Of a stretch of 64,000 nt of DNA, positions 28,786 to 38,942 are shown piece by piece. The notes under the pieces were generated by a model. It was not told the DNA's origin, searched no databases, and worked only from the letters and a program-made list of their open reading frames with translations. The DNA is taken from NCBI RefSeq assembly GCF_020882245.1, contig NC_083599.1, forward strand, positions 72,337,745 to 72,401,744. Reading direction: 5' to 3'. Position 1 is the first letter of the stretch; each line of letters opens with the position of its first letter. A program made the position numbers and the translations under genes. Source of the stretch: Rhopalosiphum padi. Lineage: Eukaryota > Arthropoda > Insecta > Hemiptera > Aphididae.

Positions 28786-28790
<5 letters not shown>

Positions 28791-29397
28791 ATATTTGTAC
28801 AAAGGGACTATAAAACAAAGTAAAATAAAGTTTTTAAAATATTCTTTTGAATACCTATAGTGGATTTTATCCACGCGAATTTATATTTTTGTTAAAAACA
28901 TTTTATTAAATATCTTATCATTTGTTGAAAATATGAACAGAAGTGGTATTTTATAAAAAAAAAAAAAAATCAGCGTTTATATGATAAATGTTTAAAACAA
29001 TTTAAAAATGTAAATAAATATTGATTTAATACTTTTTTAGTAATTTCGGAAACGTACATACTATTGGAATTATATTCTGATTGATAAATAGTAATACATA
29101 TTTTATACACGTATAGGACGGTAAAGAAATAACATATAATATAATATTATATATTATGTTATTAATTTAACCCAACTACAAAATATTTGTCATTTTAACG
29201 AGTATATACATAACGTTAAAGTTGAATAATACAATATTAATACTATTCTGATAAGGTTCAATTATTGTCGGGTCATATTCCGTTCTTATTTCGTAAAAGA
29301 ATCGATTTCCTTTTCAATTGATCGCGTTGTGAATACAATTTAAAATAAATAAACAAGAATAACAATTAACAACCACGCCGTAATTTGTGTTGACTAT

Positions 29398-29412
29398 CAA
29401 TAATCAGTACTT
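29398..29412 (+). repeat. target-site duplication, element 3' side
   Basis: CAATAATCAGTACTT, identical to 34787-34801. The last two T residues merge with the poly(T) read of the tail. Confidence 0.9.
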
Positions 29413-29437
29413 TTTTTTTTTTTTTTTTTTTTTTTTT

Positions 29438-29631
29438 CGTTTGAACCGACAGCAGAGGAGGATCTGTGTGAACACTACTACTCCTCTGCTGCCATCGTTT
29501 ATTAATATTTAATAAAAACATTAATACATGCACATTCTTAACATATAACTAATTATGGTTGCTTCACCTTAAAAATAACATTAATACAATAGGTACAATA
29601 CAATGTAATACAATGCGATACAATAATAAAG
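29438..29631 (-). other. 3' UTR of the retrotransposon with terminal hairpin
   Basis: About 195 nt separate the ORF2 stop from the poly(A) tail. A perfect 11-bp stem, CAGCAGAGGAG at 29450-29460 and CTCCTCTGCTG at 29481-29491, encloses a 20-nt loop and sits 12 nt from the tail. In several LINEs a 3'-terminal stem-loop is what the encoded RT recognises, so this is the likely RT-binding element. The proximal part carries ATTGTAT/ATACAAT-type short repeats (29590-29625). Confidence 0.75.
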
Positions 29632-32600
29632 TCAGTCAGTTGGAGCGGCTGCCACTGGATTCGCTCTTCGTTCGGCCTCAGCTACCCTTTCATCACGCTC
29701 CTTGCAGCTTAAAATGTTGTCAACCATGTCATAAAAGGACTGAGTGGCACGTTGGGAGGCAGCCCGTAGCCGGTCGTTCTCGCTGAACGGGACATCAGAG
29801 GGGCCGCACAGCAAATCCTGAACGTCTCCCGGAGTTATATTTCGGTTACCAACAAACATCTTCACTGGCAGCCGAAGCGGATCCCAGTAAGCACAATCAA
29901 ATATCGTGTGTTCCACAGTGTCCTCAGGGTGTTGGCAGTACAGACAAGCCGCATCAGGAGCGCGCTTCATCCTGTGTAGGTAATACCTGAAACACCCGTG
30001 TCCAGTAAGAGCCTGTGTTACATGAAACGTGAGGTCTTTGGGGCATCTTTTCGTCCATCTCATCAGGTCCGGAAGAATCGTGCGCGTCCAGGCGCCTCCA
30101 ACGCCCCGACTCCATCTGTTCGACCAGGCAGCAAGCAAGATGTCTCGCTCTGCTCTCCGGATTTCATCCTTAGAATCAGCTCTGTCCGGGTCGTCAAGTT
30201 TACTTCGGACTCTTTTGCGTTCCAAAGCAAGAAGATCACCCGGAGGAGTTCCCGCCAGAAATAAGGCTGCCTCAGCCGAGACTGTGCGGTAGGCCCTCGT
30301 GACTCTGAGAGCCGCAATCCTCTGTGCCCGGATCATAAGGTTTCGACAGATAGCGTACTTGCATGCTCTTTCCGCCCACGTTGGACAGGCGTACAGCAGC
30401 CTGCTGTTCACCACAGACATTAGCAGCGTTCTCTTAGCCTGTGAGGGTCCTCCAAGGTTGGGCATGAGCCGTCCTATAGCCAGCGCTGCCTGGGACGCCT
30501 TCCCCGAAACAGTAGTGAAGTGTCCACTGAAAGTAAGGTGCGAGTCCAGATGGAGTCCCAGGTATCGCAATTTCCTTAACAAAGGAACTGTGTGACCCCC
30601 TACAACGAAAACCGGATCCCGATACGCCCACTTCTTAGTCAGCATGATGGCCTCTGTCTTGTGCCGTGCTAGTTGAAGTCCGTGAGCGCCCATCCAGCCA
30701 TCAATAGCGTCTAATGTGGGGTTGACCACCTCTTCCAAGGTGTCTGAAGTCTCTCCAACTGCGAGTAGGGCTAGATCATCTGCGAAGCCGACAAGCTGAA
30801 CCCCCTCCGGAACGTCCATCCTGAGAATGTCATCATAGAATACATTCCACAATGTGGGGCCGAGGACCGACCCCTGCGGAACACCCCCTGTGACCGGCCT
30901 GTCAATGCTGTTCCCATCGGTTGTTCTAATGGTAATTGTACGATCCTCCATGTATGACCGTAAAATTTTTAGGAGGTATCGGGGGACTCCTCTGCGTCGA
31001 AGAGCCTCATCCACGTGCTTCCATGGCGCAGAGTTGAAGGCATTCTGAACGTCGAGTGCCACTAGGACGCATAGTTCCTGATTTCTTGAGGGTCCATGAT
31101 TGGCCCACTTAGCCAGGTCAAGAACCTTTTTGATGGCGTCCTCGGTGGAGCAACCCCTTCGGAAGCCAAACTGGTTGATACTGAGTCCACCAGCCCTCTC
31201 TAAGTGATCGTTAAGCCTGAGTAGGAGGATCCTCTCAAATAATTTCCCAGTGGTGTCTAGCATGCAGAGAGGCCGAAAGCTAGATGGATTAGATACTGGC
31301 TTGTCCGGTCCTTTATGAAGAAGTAGGAGTCTGGCCCTTTTCCACCTAACAGGAAAAACTGACTCACTTAAACATCTATTGTACATTTTAACAAATATAT
31401 CGGGGGACCTATTGGCAATCAGCGAAAGCATCTCATTAGGAATCCCATCCAGCCCGGTCGCTTTACCCCTTGACAGTCGTGAGACTGTTAGCCTGGACTC
31501 CTCTGTGGTTATAGGTGGGCACTCATTACCATGATTTAAGTTGTAACCTTCGGCAGTGGTGGTTGGAAAGCTAGGATCTACTTGGCTATCCATCGGCACA
31601 CATTGCCAATTGATAATTGGCATAGTGGGAAATAGGTGATCAGCAATCTCGTTTTCGCGTCCTATTGCAGCTAAACCTGGTGGCTGTCTGCCCAGCCGCC
31701 CCGAAACAATTCTGTATGGCACACCCCAGGGATCGTTATCTACCGATGCGCAAAGAGCAGCCCAGCTAAGCTTCTGTGACTTACGGATGGAAACGCGTAA
31801 AGCCTTGCGTGCCTCTCTGAAGGCAATTCTTTCCGCTGTACTGCCATCAGGGCCTTGTCTCTTAACCACTCTGAGATATATGCGCCTATTCCTTATGCAT
31901 TTGGCTCTAAGGTCGGCAATCTCATGGTTCCACCAATGAACTGCTTTCCGTTTGTGGGCTCCGTAGACTCTTCTGGGCATACAAGAATCGCAGGCATTAA
32001 CCAGATAGTTGTTGAGAACCTCTGCTGCGTCATCCACCGAAGCAGGCTCCTCCAAAACCGGTGGTCCCTCATCCAACTTTCGAGAGAGCGCAGCATAATC
32101 GAGCTTACGTGTGGCCCATCCTAGATGTACACCCCGTCCCATGGGTACGTTATCGTTAAGTGTTCGCGAGTAGGGAATGAGGTTGAATGTGATGTAGTTG
32201 TGGTCGCTACCGGAATAGTCATCGAGGACCTCCCAGTCCACTACCTCGTAGGGGCCCGGGCCCGAGAAGGTTACATCAATGACCGAAGAAGACGCCCCTC
32301 TCTGGAAGGTAGGGTGGCTTCCAACGTTGTTGGCCCAGAGTCCAAGACTTGCGGCAAAGGATTCAAGAGCTTCTCCTTTACTATCATCTACACTAGAGCC
32401 CCAGTACGTGGACTTAGCATTAAAGTCACCAGCAACCAGGAGAGTTTCATTCTCTCTTTCCCCCTGTCTTATAGCTTGTTCAAGACCATCCAGGAATCCC
32501 TTAAAGGCATTCAGGCGGTCCTCTGCAGAGTCGCCGTTGGGGGTCCAGTAGCAGCTGAATGCTCTAACATTCCCAAATCGGAGCCATGCAAAGCCCGGGC

Positions 32601-32814
32601 CAGAACCAGTCTCCTCCGCCACAATGCCCGCAATGGTGGTCAGTGCTATTGAGCACCTCCCGTCTGAACTAGAAGCCCAGCTGGGGTGGTTACATGGGGA
32701 TCTGTTGTGCTCACTGAGGATGAGGAGGCCAATGTCCATGTTCAGCACGGTTCGGGAAAGTAGCTGTTGGGCAGCCCAGTCGGTGTGGAGGTTGATTTGC
32801 AAGCAGTGAATCAT
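29632..32814 (-). CDS. Retrotransposon ORF2: APE endonuclease-reverse transcriptase
   Basis: This protein nicks target DNA and primes cDNA synthesis at the nick. The frame is open from 32913 (1093 aa), but I choose the ATG at 32814-32812, which overlaps the ORF1 stop in ATGA and gives 1060 aa. It lies directly before the conserved endonuclease start IHCLQINLH. In the 1093-aa numbering, the endonuclease spans about 35-250, with SEHNR (67-71), GDFNA (162-166) and SDHNYI (236-241). The RT spans about 480-800, with NQFGFRRGCSTEDA, ALDVQNAFNS (619-628), GVPQGSVLGP (677-686) and the catalytic FADD (710-713). A zinc motif C990-X2-C993-X8-H1002-X4-C1007 follows. There is no RNase H domain. No stop or frameshift interrupts it, and all visible catalytic motifs are present. 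R1-clade placement is by motif style and would need a tree. Confidence 0.93.
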   Translation of the reverse strand: MIHCLQINLHTDWAAQQLLSRTVLNMDIGLLILSEHNRSPCNHPSWASSSDGRCSIALTTIAGIVAEETGSGPGFAWLRFGNVRAFSCYWTPNGDSAEDRLNAFKGFLDGLEQAIRQGERENETLLVAGDFNAKSTYWGSSVDDSKGEALESFAASLGLWANNVGSHPTFQRGASSSVIDVTFSGPGPYEVVDWEVLDDYSGSDHNYITFNLIPYSRTLNDNVPMGRGVHLGWATRKLDYAALSRKLDEGPPVLEEPASVDDAAEVLNNYLVNACDSCMPRRVYGAHKRKAVHWWNHEIADLRAKCIRNRRIYLRVVKRQGPDGSTAERIAFREARKALRVSIRKSQKLSWAALCASVDNDPWGVPYRIVSGRLGRQPPGLAAIGRENEIADHLFPTMPIINWQCVPMDSQVDPSFPTTTAEGYNLNHGNECPPITTEESRLTVSRLSRGKATGLDGIPNEMLSLIANRSPDIFVKMYNRCLSESVFPVRWKRARLLLLHKGPDKPVSNPSSFRPLCMLDTTGKLFERILLLRLNDHLERAGGLSINQFGFRRGCSTEDAIKKVLDLAKWANHGPSRNQELCVLVALDVQNAFNSAPWKHVDEALRRRGVPRYLLKILRSYMEDRTITIRTTDGNSIDRPVTGGVPQGSVLGPTLWNVFYDDILRMDVPEGVQLVGFADDLALLAVGETSDTLEEVVNPTLDAIDGWMGAHGLQLARHKTEAIMLTKKWAYRDPVFVVGGHTVPLLRKLRYLGLHLDSHLTFSGHFTTVSGKASQAALAIGRLMPNLGGPSQAKRTLLMSVVNSRLLYACPTWAERACKYAICRNLMIRAQRIAALRVTRAYRTVSAEAALFLAGTPPGDLLALERKRVRSKLDDPDRADSKDEIRRAERDILLAAWSNRWSRGVGGAWTRTILPDLMRWTKRCPKDLTFHVTQALTGHGCFRYYLHRMKRAPDAACLYCQHPEDTVEHTIFDCAYWDPLRLPVKMFVGNRNITPGDVQDLLCGPSDVPFSENDRLRAASQRATQSFYDMVDNILSCKERDERVAEAERRANPVAAAPTD
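32811..32814 (-). promoter_or_regulatory. ATGA stop-start overlap coupling ORF1 to ORF2
   Basis: On the minus strand the four bases are ATGA: TGA (32813-32811) ends ORF1 and ATG (32814-32812) opens ORF2 in the -1 frame. Such overlaps support termination-reinitiation in some non-LTR retrotransposons (SART1 of silkworm uses a UAAUG version). The mechanism here is inferred from the sequence. Confidence 0.7.
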
Positions 32815-34346
32815 TGCTTCGAGCGTGATCCATCTCCGCTGGCTTCCCGCCGAGACTGCGCTTGCGAATTGTGCCCAGCAAGTATCTTGAGCGCCTCCTT
32901 CCTGGCTTTGCACATACCTGAACCTGGCTTATGTTCAAAACGTTCAATGCCTGCTCTCTCACATGCAACACATCGGTCCTTTTCCGCCAAACAGTCTTTA
33001 AGTTCGTGTCCTGGTTCTCCACAGCGTCTGCAATTCAACGATAAGTCGGGCCCGGAACAATTATCACTCCGATGACCGAATCCGTGACATCTAAAGCACT
33101 TTTCGGGTTCAGGACGCCTAGGACGAACGCGGCACATTGTCCATCCAATAGGGACGCGAGTTACAATAGCGGCAGAAGCTCTAGTCATTCTGGCGGTAGC
33201 AATTTGCTGGCCGGACATGGTGGACCAAAGGCCAGTGATTTGAACTGCCTGTCGTTCGCAAATTGCAGCTTGGTCATCTTCGGATCCGGGTATTGCCGCC
33301 CGCAATGCCGAAAGAACCTCACCCTCGGTCGTCACTGCGTCGAGGTCAACAATCTCAACAACAGTAAACTGGCTAAGCTGTGACACTCCTCCAACCGCAT
33401 CACCCAGCCTGGTGGCTATGGCCGACGACAATTTCTGGGCTGCTACTACAGATCCCGCACCTTTGGCTAACTCAACCAGCAAGTGCCCATCCCTGGTTTT
33501 GCGCATGCCAGTAACCTGAGCTCCCAGCTCAACCAAGTTCACCTCGCTGTTATTCCTTACTGCACGAACGGTGTCAGCGTACGACGAGCCGGCAGCCACC
33601 TTGACTAAAACCGCCGGAGGCTTAGCCCTGAACTTCGCCCCAGTCCTCATAGGTATAGGAAGGCCCATTGCTCTTCCACTGTGCGGAGCTGCAGTTGCTT
33701 TCCTGCCAACAACTTCCCTCCACCCTTCGCCATCCGTCTCCATCGCCGAATCAGCTCCAGTATCGGCATGATTTTCCACTGCTGATGGCCCCCGTGCACC
33801 TGCCTTGGCTGCGCGACGTCTTGACGACTCCTTCTTCCGGCGCTCCTGCTCACTCTCCCACCAATTAGGAGTCAGAACGGTGTCAGTTCCGACGTCCACC
33901 ATCTCCGGCCTGCTGAGGCCCTTGTCCACTGAGCCGGTCACTAGTACATCTCTCAATTTCTTAGCTGGGGGGAGAAGTGGTGATCTCAATTTACCCTTTT
34001 TTGTTAGCATCGGAGCCACGGTGTCATAGATATCTTCAAGCAACTTCATGAGTCGGTTGGACGCCGATTTATCGCCCCCTGATCTCACTTCGTTCATTGC
34101 TGTTTTTAGCGAAGATTTTATGTACGCCAGTCCAGCCTCAATCTGGTTCTCACTGCCCCCCACAGTGGAGGTGAGTGTGGGGATTGTGCACTTTCTTTTA
34201 ATACCCATCACTGGTGTCGTTTCCCCGTCGGTACACGATCTAGCGCCCACCAGTCCGGGACTTGGTGGCCCAGCCATCCCGGCACCCGAGACACCAGATT
34301 CAATTTCCATGACGTCATCATCGACCTCGAGGTTGCCGTGATTCAT
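32811..34346 (-). CDS. Retrotransposon ORF1: gag-like nucleic-acid-binding protein
   Basis: A 511-aa protein that in this class coats element RNA and helps deliver it to the nucleus. It starts at the ATG at 34346-34344, the first in frame after the 5' UTR. The N-terminal half is low-complexity, rich in charged residues, Ser, Gly and Pro, with basic stretches (KRK near 50, RRKKESSRRRAAK near 165-180). A predicted RNA-binding region precedes three zinc knuckles: C417-X2-C-X4-H-X4-C430, C439-X2-C-X4-H-X4-C452, and a longer variant C459-X2-C462-X9-H472-X6-C479. The tail is basic (RSRSK-like). The third, long-spaced knuckle is usual for R1-type gags. The stop overlaps the ORF2 start by one base pair step (ATGA), so the two ORFs are translated from one RNA. 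Confidence 0.92.
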   Translation of the reverse strand: MNHGNLEVDDDVMEIESGVSGAGMAGPPSPGLVGARSCTDGETTPVMGIKRKCTIPTLTSTVGGSENQIEAGLAYIKSSLKTAMNEVRSGGDKSASNRLMKLLEDIYDTVAPMLTKKGKLRSPLLPPAKKLRDVLVTGSVDKGLSRPEMVDVGTDTVLTPNWWESEQERRKKESSRRRAAKAGARGPSAVENHADTGADSAMETDGEGWREVVGRKATAAPHSGRAMGLPIPMRTGAKFRAKPPAVLVKVAAGSSYADTVRAVRNNSEVNLVELGAQVTGMRKTRDGHLLVELAKGAGSVVAAQKLSSAIATRLGDAVGGVSQLSQFTVVEIVDLDAVTTEGEVLSALRAAIPGSEDDQAAICERQAVQITGLWSTMSGQQIATARMTRASAAIVTRVPIGWTMCRVRPRRPEPEKCFRCHGFGHRSDNCSGPDLSLNCRRCGEPGHELKDCLAEKDRCVACERAGIERFEHKPGSGMCKARKEALKILAGHNSQAQSRREASGDGSRSKQ

Positions 34347-34786
34347 GCTCCTGCGGCTCAGAGCTTTCTAACTACGCGTCACCCTGTATAATATACAGTG
34401 TGCAGGTAGTCTGAGCGGTTCCGTGTGCTATTTGTTTATATAGCTGTTTCAGCTGCGCGCCGCCCGAAATCGCGATAACGAGCTCGGCGATAGCGGCGAC
34501 GACCGTTCGCCGGTTGACCTTTGGCCGACCGCGGGCCGATAAGAAAAGTAGTAAATGTTACTCTTACCTTAATCAGTAGTCGTACAAACCTAACTTAAAA
34601 CTGCCCTTATGGGGAAAGTTCTTATAGGACCGACTCAAAATCGACACCGATCCTCGCGCGCACTTTTCAGGCACCTCTAGGTACAAAAATCACAAAAAAC
34701 TGTTAACAATTGTCAGCTGGAGGCGCAATAATATTAGAACAGTGCTATTACGCATGCTACCACTAAGACAGCCACCGCTGAACTCA
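34347..34786 (-). promoter_or_regulatory. 5' UTR / internal promoter region of the retrotransposon
   Basis: About 440 nt of GC- and CpG-rich sequence between the element's 5' end and the ORF1 ATG. It must carry an internal promoter if the element is autonomous. A CTATATAAAC box lies at about 34435-34444, roughly 90 nt before ORF1. It may be a TATA element, but full-length transcripts should start near 34786. Confidence 0.55.
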
Positions 34787-34801
34787 CAATAATCAGTACT
34801 T
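34787..34801 (+). repeat. target-site duplication, element 5' side
   Basis: CAATAATCAGTACTT, identical to 29398-29412. It fixes the element's 5' end at 34786. Confidence 0.9.
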
Positions 34802-37800
34802 AAACACTATAGTTATATGTGTTTTATTAAGTAAACAACTTTTGCGGATTCAGACCTTCTGATCTGCACTGTATAAATACGAACCGTTGACAAAGTTTGC
34901 TCATTGTCCCTAACGAATTACAAACACGGGCGGCAACTAATTATGTAGTCGTTAGGTATAACTGCATAGGATTAATGAATCAATTCGAGTGCGATAAATT
35001 GTGGGATTTCAATTCTCGGAGAATAAAATTTAACCGACTTTGTCGATTAGGCAGTGATATTAATAATATATTTATATACATATAACAGCATTTTCAAATT
35101 ATATATAATTATTCACACGAGATGAGCAATACGATTAATAATTAATTATATATTAATTATATGTCTGTCCCGACTCCGGTCGTAGTTGTCGTCGTCAGAT
35201 ATACCACTGAATAAAAACATAAAGTTACATTGCAGAAAAGATGTGAATTTTATTAACTCCACTCAATTTTGATCAGACCTGTAATTCTAAAGCTAATAGA
35301 CTATAGTAATTACATTTTTTTACGTTAAAAATTATATTCTTAAGTATAACATACCTACCACTACCACAGTTATATATGTAATGTATTATAAAATAAATCT
35401 TTAACATTTTACGGTTCAAGTGATTTACATAACTCTTTTATCGGTTTTTATAAGTTAACACAAGTTATAATATAAGACCCTCTGATGTTTGGATAATGAT
35501 ATCTAAACCAAATGAAATTAGAAATAGACTTTATCGCACTATTAAATAAATAAAATTTAATTTAGATTATTTGCATATACATATGATAAAATAAAAGGAA
35601 TGAAATATGTAAAAAATAATTTTTTTTTAATTTTGAATATGACTAAAATAATTTTTAGAATTCTCCAAGCACTGCATGTTCGCATTACTCATCGAGTTAG
35701 ATTATTGCAAAAAGGGAGAAAAAGGCGGGCGTTGCTGTGTTGTATATAGTAAGTGTCGAGTGAGTAACTTTAATGGATGTGTTAAATTTGAATTCAATGA
35801 TATATCATTGTATATACGAAAAACGATTCTGAGCTGAGACAGTCTGTCAGCTTATATCATTAAAGGCATATTTCATGATGTGTTTTTTTTTTAATATTTC
35901 TATTAGTCATTTATTTTACTATTAGTATTACGGTAGCAAAAAGATATGGCAGATAAAAAATAAAAAAAAATATACAATATTGTAAAGTCGATAAAATCAT
36001 CACTCCGCTAAGAATCTAAAAAATGTCTATTTAAACTAATAATGGTTACTATTTTATCCAAATACCGAATTTTTGTAAATAAAAAAAGAATAATATACAA
36101 GATATCAAACAGTTATTTTATAAAATAATTTTGTCGAATGTCAAACAACATCTTTAAATTCCGAAGACATTATTATTATTATGTCATTAAAATTGTTTTT
36201 CGATATAGTAATATATTTATATTATTATTGAAATAATATAAAAATATTCTAAAAATATTATCAATATATTGTAATGAAAATAAAAATTAAATTTCAATTG
36301 AGCTGCTATTTTTGATGTATTGTACAAAAAAGAGGTTGTACATGTCGTAACACTCTCCCCTCCTCTTTTGATTTTATCGCATGGAATAAAAGTTTTTTTT
36401 TTTCGTTAAAATTAAGTTAATAATTTAGAAAATGTTTTTAGTTTTTATATAAAAAAGTTTGCCTTAAACTAACCAATAACAAGTATCTTTAACGGTCGTT
36501 TAGTTTATAGTGAATAATAAATTATGTCCAAGACCGAACTATAACGTCTCGATGGTGGTTTTAAATATGTAATAATCATATTTCATTATGTACCGTATTA
36601 TTTTTATCTACTTGTTGAATTTTAAGTTTTCTATAGTTAGTATTAAAGTAATGCAAAAAAAAAAAAACAGTGAAAAAAATATTGGATAATATTATTATAA
36701 GATGGTGAGTGGGACATCCATAGAGTGGCATCTTGTGTGTGGATATAGATGATTCGATTAAAAAAAAAAAAAAAACATTTATTAAATGAAAATGGCTATT
36801 CGGCAGTGGTCTCGTCGCCGTAATACTAACCAATTATTATATTATAATGGGAAATGGGGCCACCGATATCCGTTGGTATACAATAGAATATACTGGTCTT
36901 AGACATATTAATTTCTACGTGGAAAACGTCATAATAATTATACTATTGAACTATTTAATATAACATCCGATATAATGTATTTGATAAGTAAAATTATAAT
37001 TGTCATAGTGCAGATTAAGTATATTATATTATTATTATAGTTGTTCAAATATGCAACCACAAGACTCGGAAGGATGTCGTATAGTGTGACACATTCCTAT
37101 CGCGGGCGCGGTCCATCGGTCGTAGTTTATTGTCTTCATTATAATATTATATAATCATAGTCGGGGTCAGTCGACATACGCGTTTAGGTGTCATTATTAT
37201 ACGTAATAGGTAATAATAATAATAATATTGTAATGTGTTATTATCATTTTATACGCTAAAATATTATGACTGGTCGTTTATAATTTATCGCCGTTTGAGC
37301 CGTTCGATGAGTTACTTTTCACTCCGCTACTTTTTACAACAATAATATCATGAAAGTAATTCAAAAATAAATAAATAAAAATATAAAAATACGAACAAAA
37401 ATTGTTTCGATGTATTTCAAATACATGGCGACATAATACCTCACCGCACGGTAATGCCAATGGTTCTTTGTTATTTTCTCTCTCCAATCGTATGATATGA
37501 AATCTTATAAAATATATTTTTTTTCGAATTCAAACAGATCGTTTGTGATATCGAATAATATGTTTTTTTGGTGAAATAATGAACACAGTAAATGTTATCA
37601 ATTTGCCATCTTTGATCTGGTAAAAGTATTTCATTTATATACGGACACAATGCACATCCATTATATTGTCATTCCGCCGTTAAATTGGAAGTATTCCAGT
37701 ATAAAGCACATTTTCGAAGAAATTTCGTTCAAACGAAAAACATCAAGGTCTAAAGCCATATCAAATGTTTAAAAAATAATTTATACGAGACGACGGCGTA

Positions 37801-38252
37801 ATAATATAATATTGTATGAGAACCGTATCTGTACAAAATCAGAGTATTGGAAAAAAGTTAATAATTCTTAAAAATTGATATTTCAATATTTGTGTACTTC
37901 CATGCTTATTGTCATTGATAATATATTATGTTATTATTATATGTAACATTACACGAAACGTTGATTTATCAAAAAAGTAAAATGACGTTACCATTTTTAA
38001 CTGTAGAAAAAATATTAATGTAAAGACAGAGTTTAACGGCTAAAAATATAAGCATAAATCACTTTAATAAAATATTAACAATAATAATTATTATTTTTCA
38101 AATTAATGTCACTACTTATAATGACATTTTGGTTTATATAACATAATAATGGGGTATAACAATAGTTAAACACGTTAAGCAAAAAATACAAATATAAATT
38201 ATAAGTCATATTATATTATATGTATAGGCATATGGCACATAGAATATTATAA
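34802..38252. other. A+T-rich non-coding stretch
   Basis: No supported gene. It contains a repeat segment at about 35690-35880 (annotated separately), A-runs at 36655-36667 and 36760-36775, and a CpG patch at 37070-37190. Confidence 0.5.
35690..35880 (+). repeat. dispersed repeat, longer copy
   Basis: Part of this segment, ATGGATGTGTTAAATTTGAA at about 35773-35792, recurs in the window on the minus strand at 45268-45297 and in diverged form at 27421-27450. The surrounding sequence, with AAAAACGATTCTGAG and GACAGTCTGTCAGC, resembles an abundant interspersed aphid repeat as I remember it; I could not verify this. No ORF or terminal repeat is visible. Confidence 0.5.
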
Positions 38253-38440
38253 TCTATACTTCTATCTATTTTATATATAAAATGATAGCGTTTGTCTGTA
38301 TGTTCGGGATAAACTCCAAAACTACTTATTCAATCGTCGTGCAGTTTTTTTTTAAATTAAAAAGGACATCACAGAGAAGGATGTGGGCATAAATTTAGTC
38401 CGATAAAGTTAATAAATAATTAGTTATTATTAATTAAAAT
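38253..38440 (+). mobile_element. Helitron-like fragment, copy 1 (5' part)
   Basis: About 185 bp highly similar to the first part of copy 2 at 38943-39124. Shared landmarks are TCTATACT, TATGTTCGGGATAAACTC, CACAGAGAAGG, TTTAGTCCGATAAAGTTAAT and AATTAAAAT. Similarity stops abruptly at 38440, where GC-rich unrelated sequence begins, so the CTAG 3' end is missing here. Confidence 0.6.
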
Positions 38441-38942
38441 AAACGTATAAATTGTATATCATTGCAGCGCGGCGGTCCGCGGGTTTCCAGCTACCTGTAC
38501 CTGACCTTTTTTCTTTTGTGTGTGTTTTATCGGCGAGTAGATATGAGAATAATTGTTCTGAGAAGTAAAATACTTTTCGTACCATCATGTTATTTCAACA
38601 ATTTTATTATCATAGGTTTATATATTAGGTACTATATTAGAATTGTTATATCTTATATATTATACTGGCGTGTTTGTTTAGTTAGCAAAAACCTTAAACC
38701 ACTCGAAGAGACGAGTTCTTTGGTGTATAACGTCAGTGGCGGCCCAAGGCACAGGCGAACCGGGTGGTCGTCACTTGTCAGGGGCGCCGGAAGCGCATTC
38801 GTAGGTGCTCAACAAATTGTAAAAACTTATGATATTTTAGTAAAAAAAATTTTTTATATATTTAAGCTATATTTTTAAAGGCACCTATAAAAAAATTGCC
38901 CGGCAATGTATAATGTTAGTATTGAATTAGTTATTTAATAAA
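38441..38942 (+). other. Unique segment between two Helitron-like copies, with a hAT-like end
   Basis: It begins with a GC-rich run (38467-38505) unlike its neighbours. At 38734 it contains CAGTGGCGGCCCAAGGCACA, then GGGGCGCC, which resembles the terminus of hAT-type DNA transposons. The plus frame is open from 38462 to 38878, but it begins with TTG and its middle is A+T-driven, so I do not call it a gene. The segment may have been captured between Helitron ends or may hold a nested insertion. Confidence 0.35.

Larger units (their letters stand above)
25716..29397. other. A+T-rich non-coding stretch
   Basis: No supported gene. It includes a CAGTGGTG...GGGGAGATCCCC patch at 26312-26345 that resembles a decayed DNA-transposon end, one copy of a dispersed repeat (27421-27450), (ATT)n near 28574-28590 and (TA)n at about 28759-28785. 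Confidence 0.5.
29398..34801 (-). mobile_element. Full-length R1-like non-LTR retrotransposon with 15-bp TSD
   Basis: The complete element is on the minus strand. Its 5' end is near 34786 and its poly(A) tail is read as a 27-base T run at 29411-29437. The same 15-bp direct repeat, CAATAATCAGTACTT, lies at 29398-29412 and 34787-34801. The parts in order are a GC-rich 5' UTR of about 440 nt, ORF1 (gag-like, 511 aa), ORF2 (endonuclease plus RT), a 3' UTR of about 195 nt with a hairpin, and the tail. The domain order of APE endonuclease, RT and a CX2CX8HX4C zinc motif with no RNase H, plus a gag with three CCHC knuckles, fits the R1 clade. GC-rich codons in A+T-rich surroundings mark it as an insertion. 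Both ORFs are open and the TSD is perfect, so the insertion is probably young and may still be competent. The target is A+T-rich DNA, not rDNA. Confidence 0.93.

Noticed and set aside
32815..32913. N-terminal 33 codons of the longest ORF2 frame
   Set aside because: They overlap the ORF1 C-terminus in another frame, precede the conserved endonuclease start, and are made unnecessary by the ATG in the ATGA overlap.
29998..34341. Many plus- and minus-strand ORFs of 60-175 codons overlapping the retrotransposon
   Set aside because: GC-rich coding DNA leaves antisense and alternate frames open. None shows a domain, and the two real ORFs account for the sequence.
38462..38878. 138-codon plus ORF
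   Set aside because: It starts at TTG, crosses a hAT-like terminus and A+T-rich filler, and has no domain.
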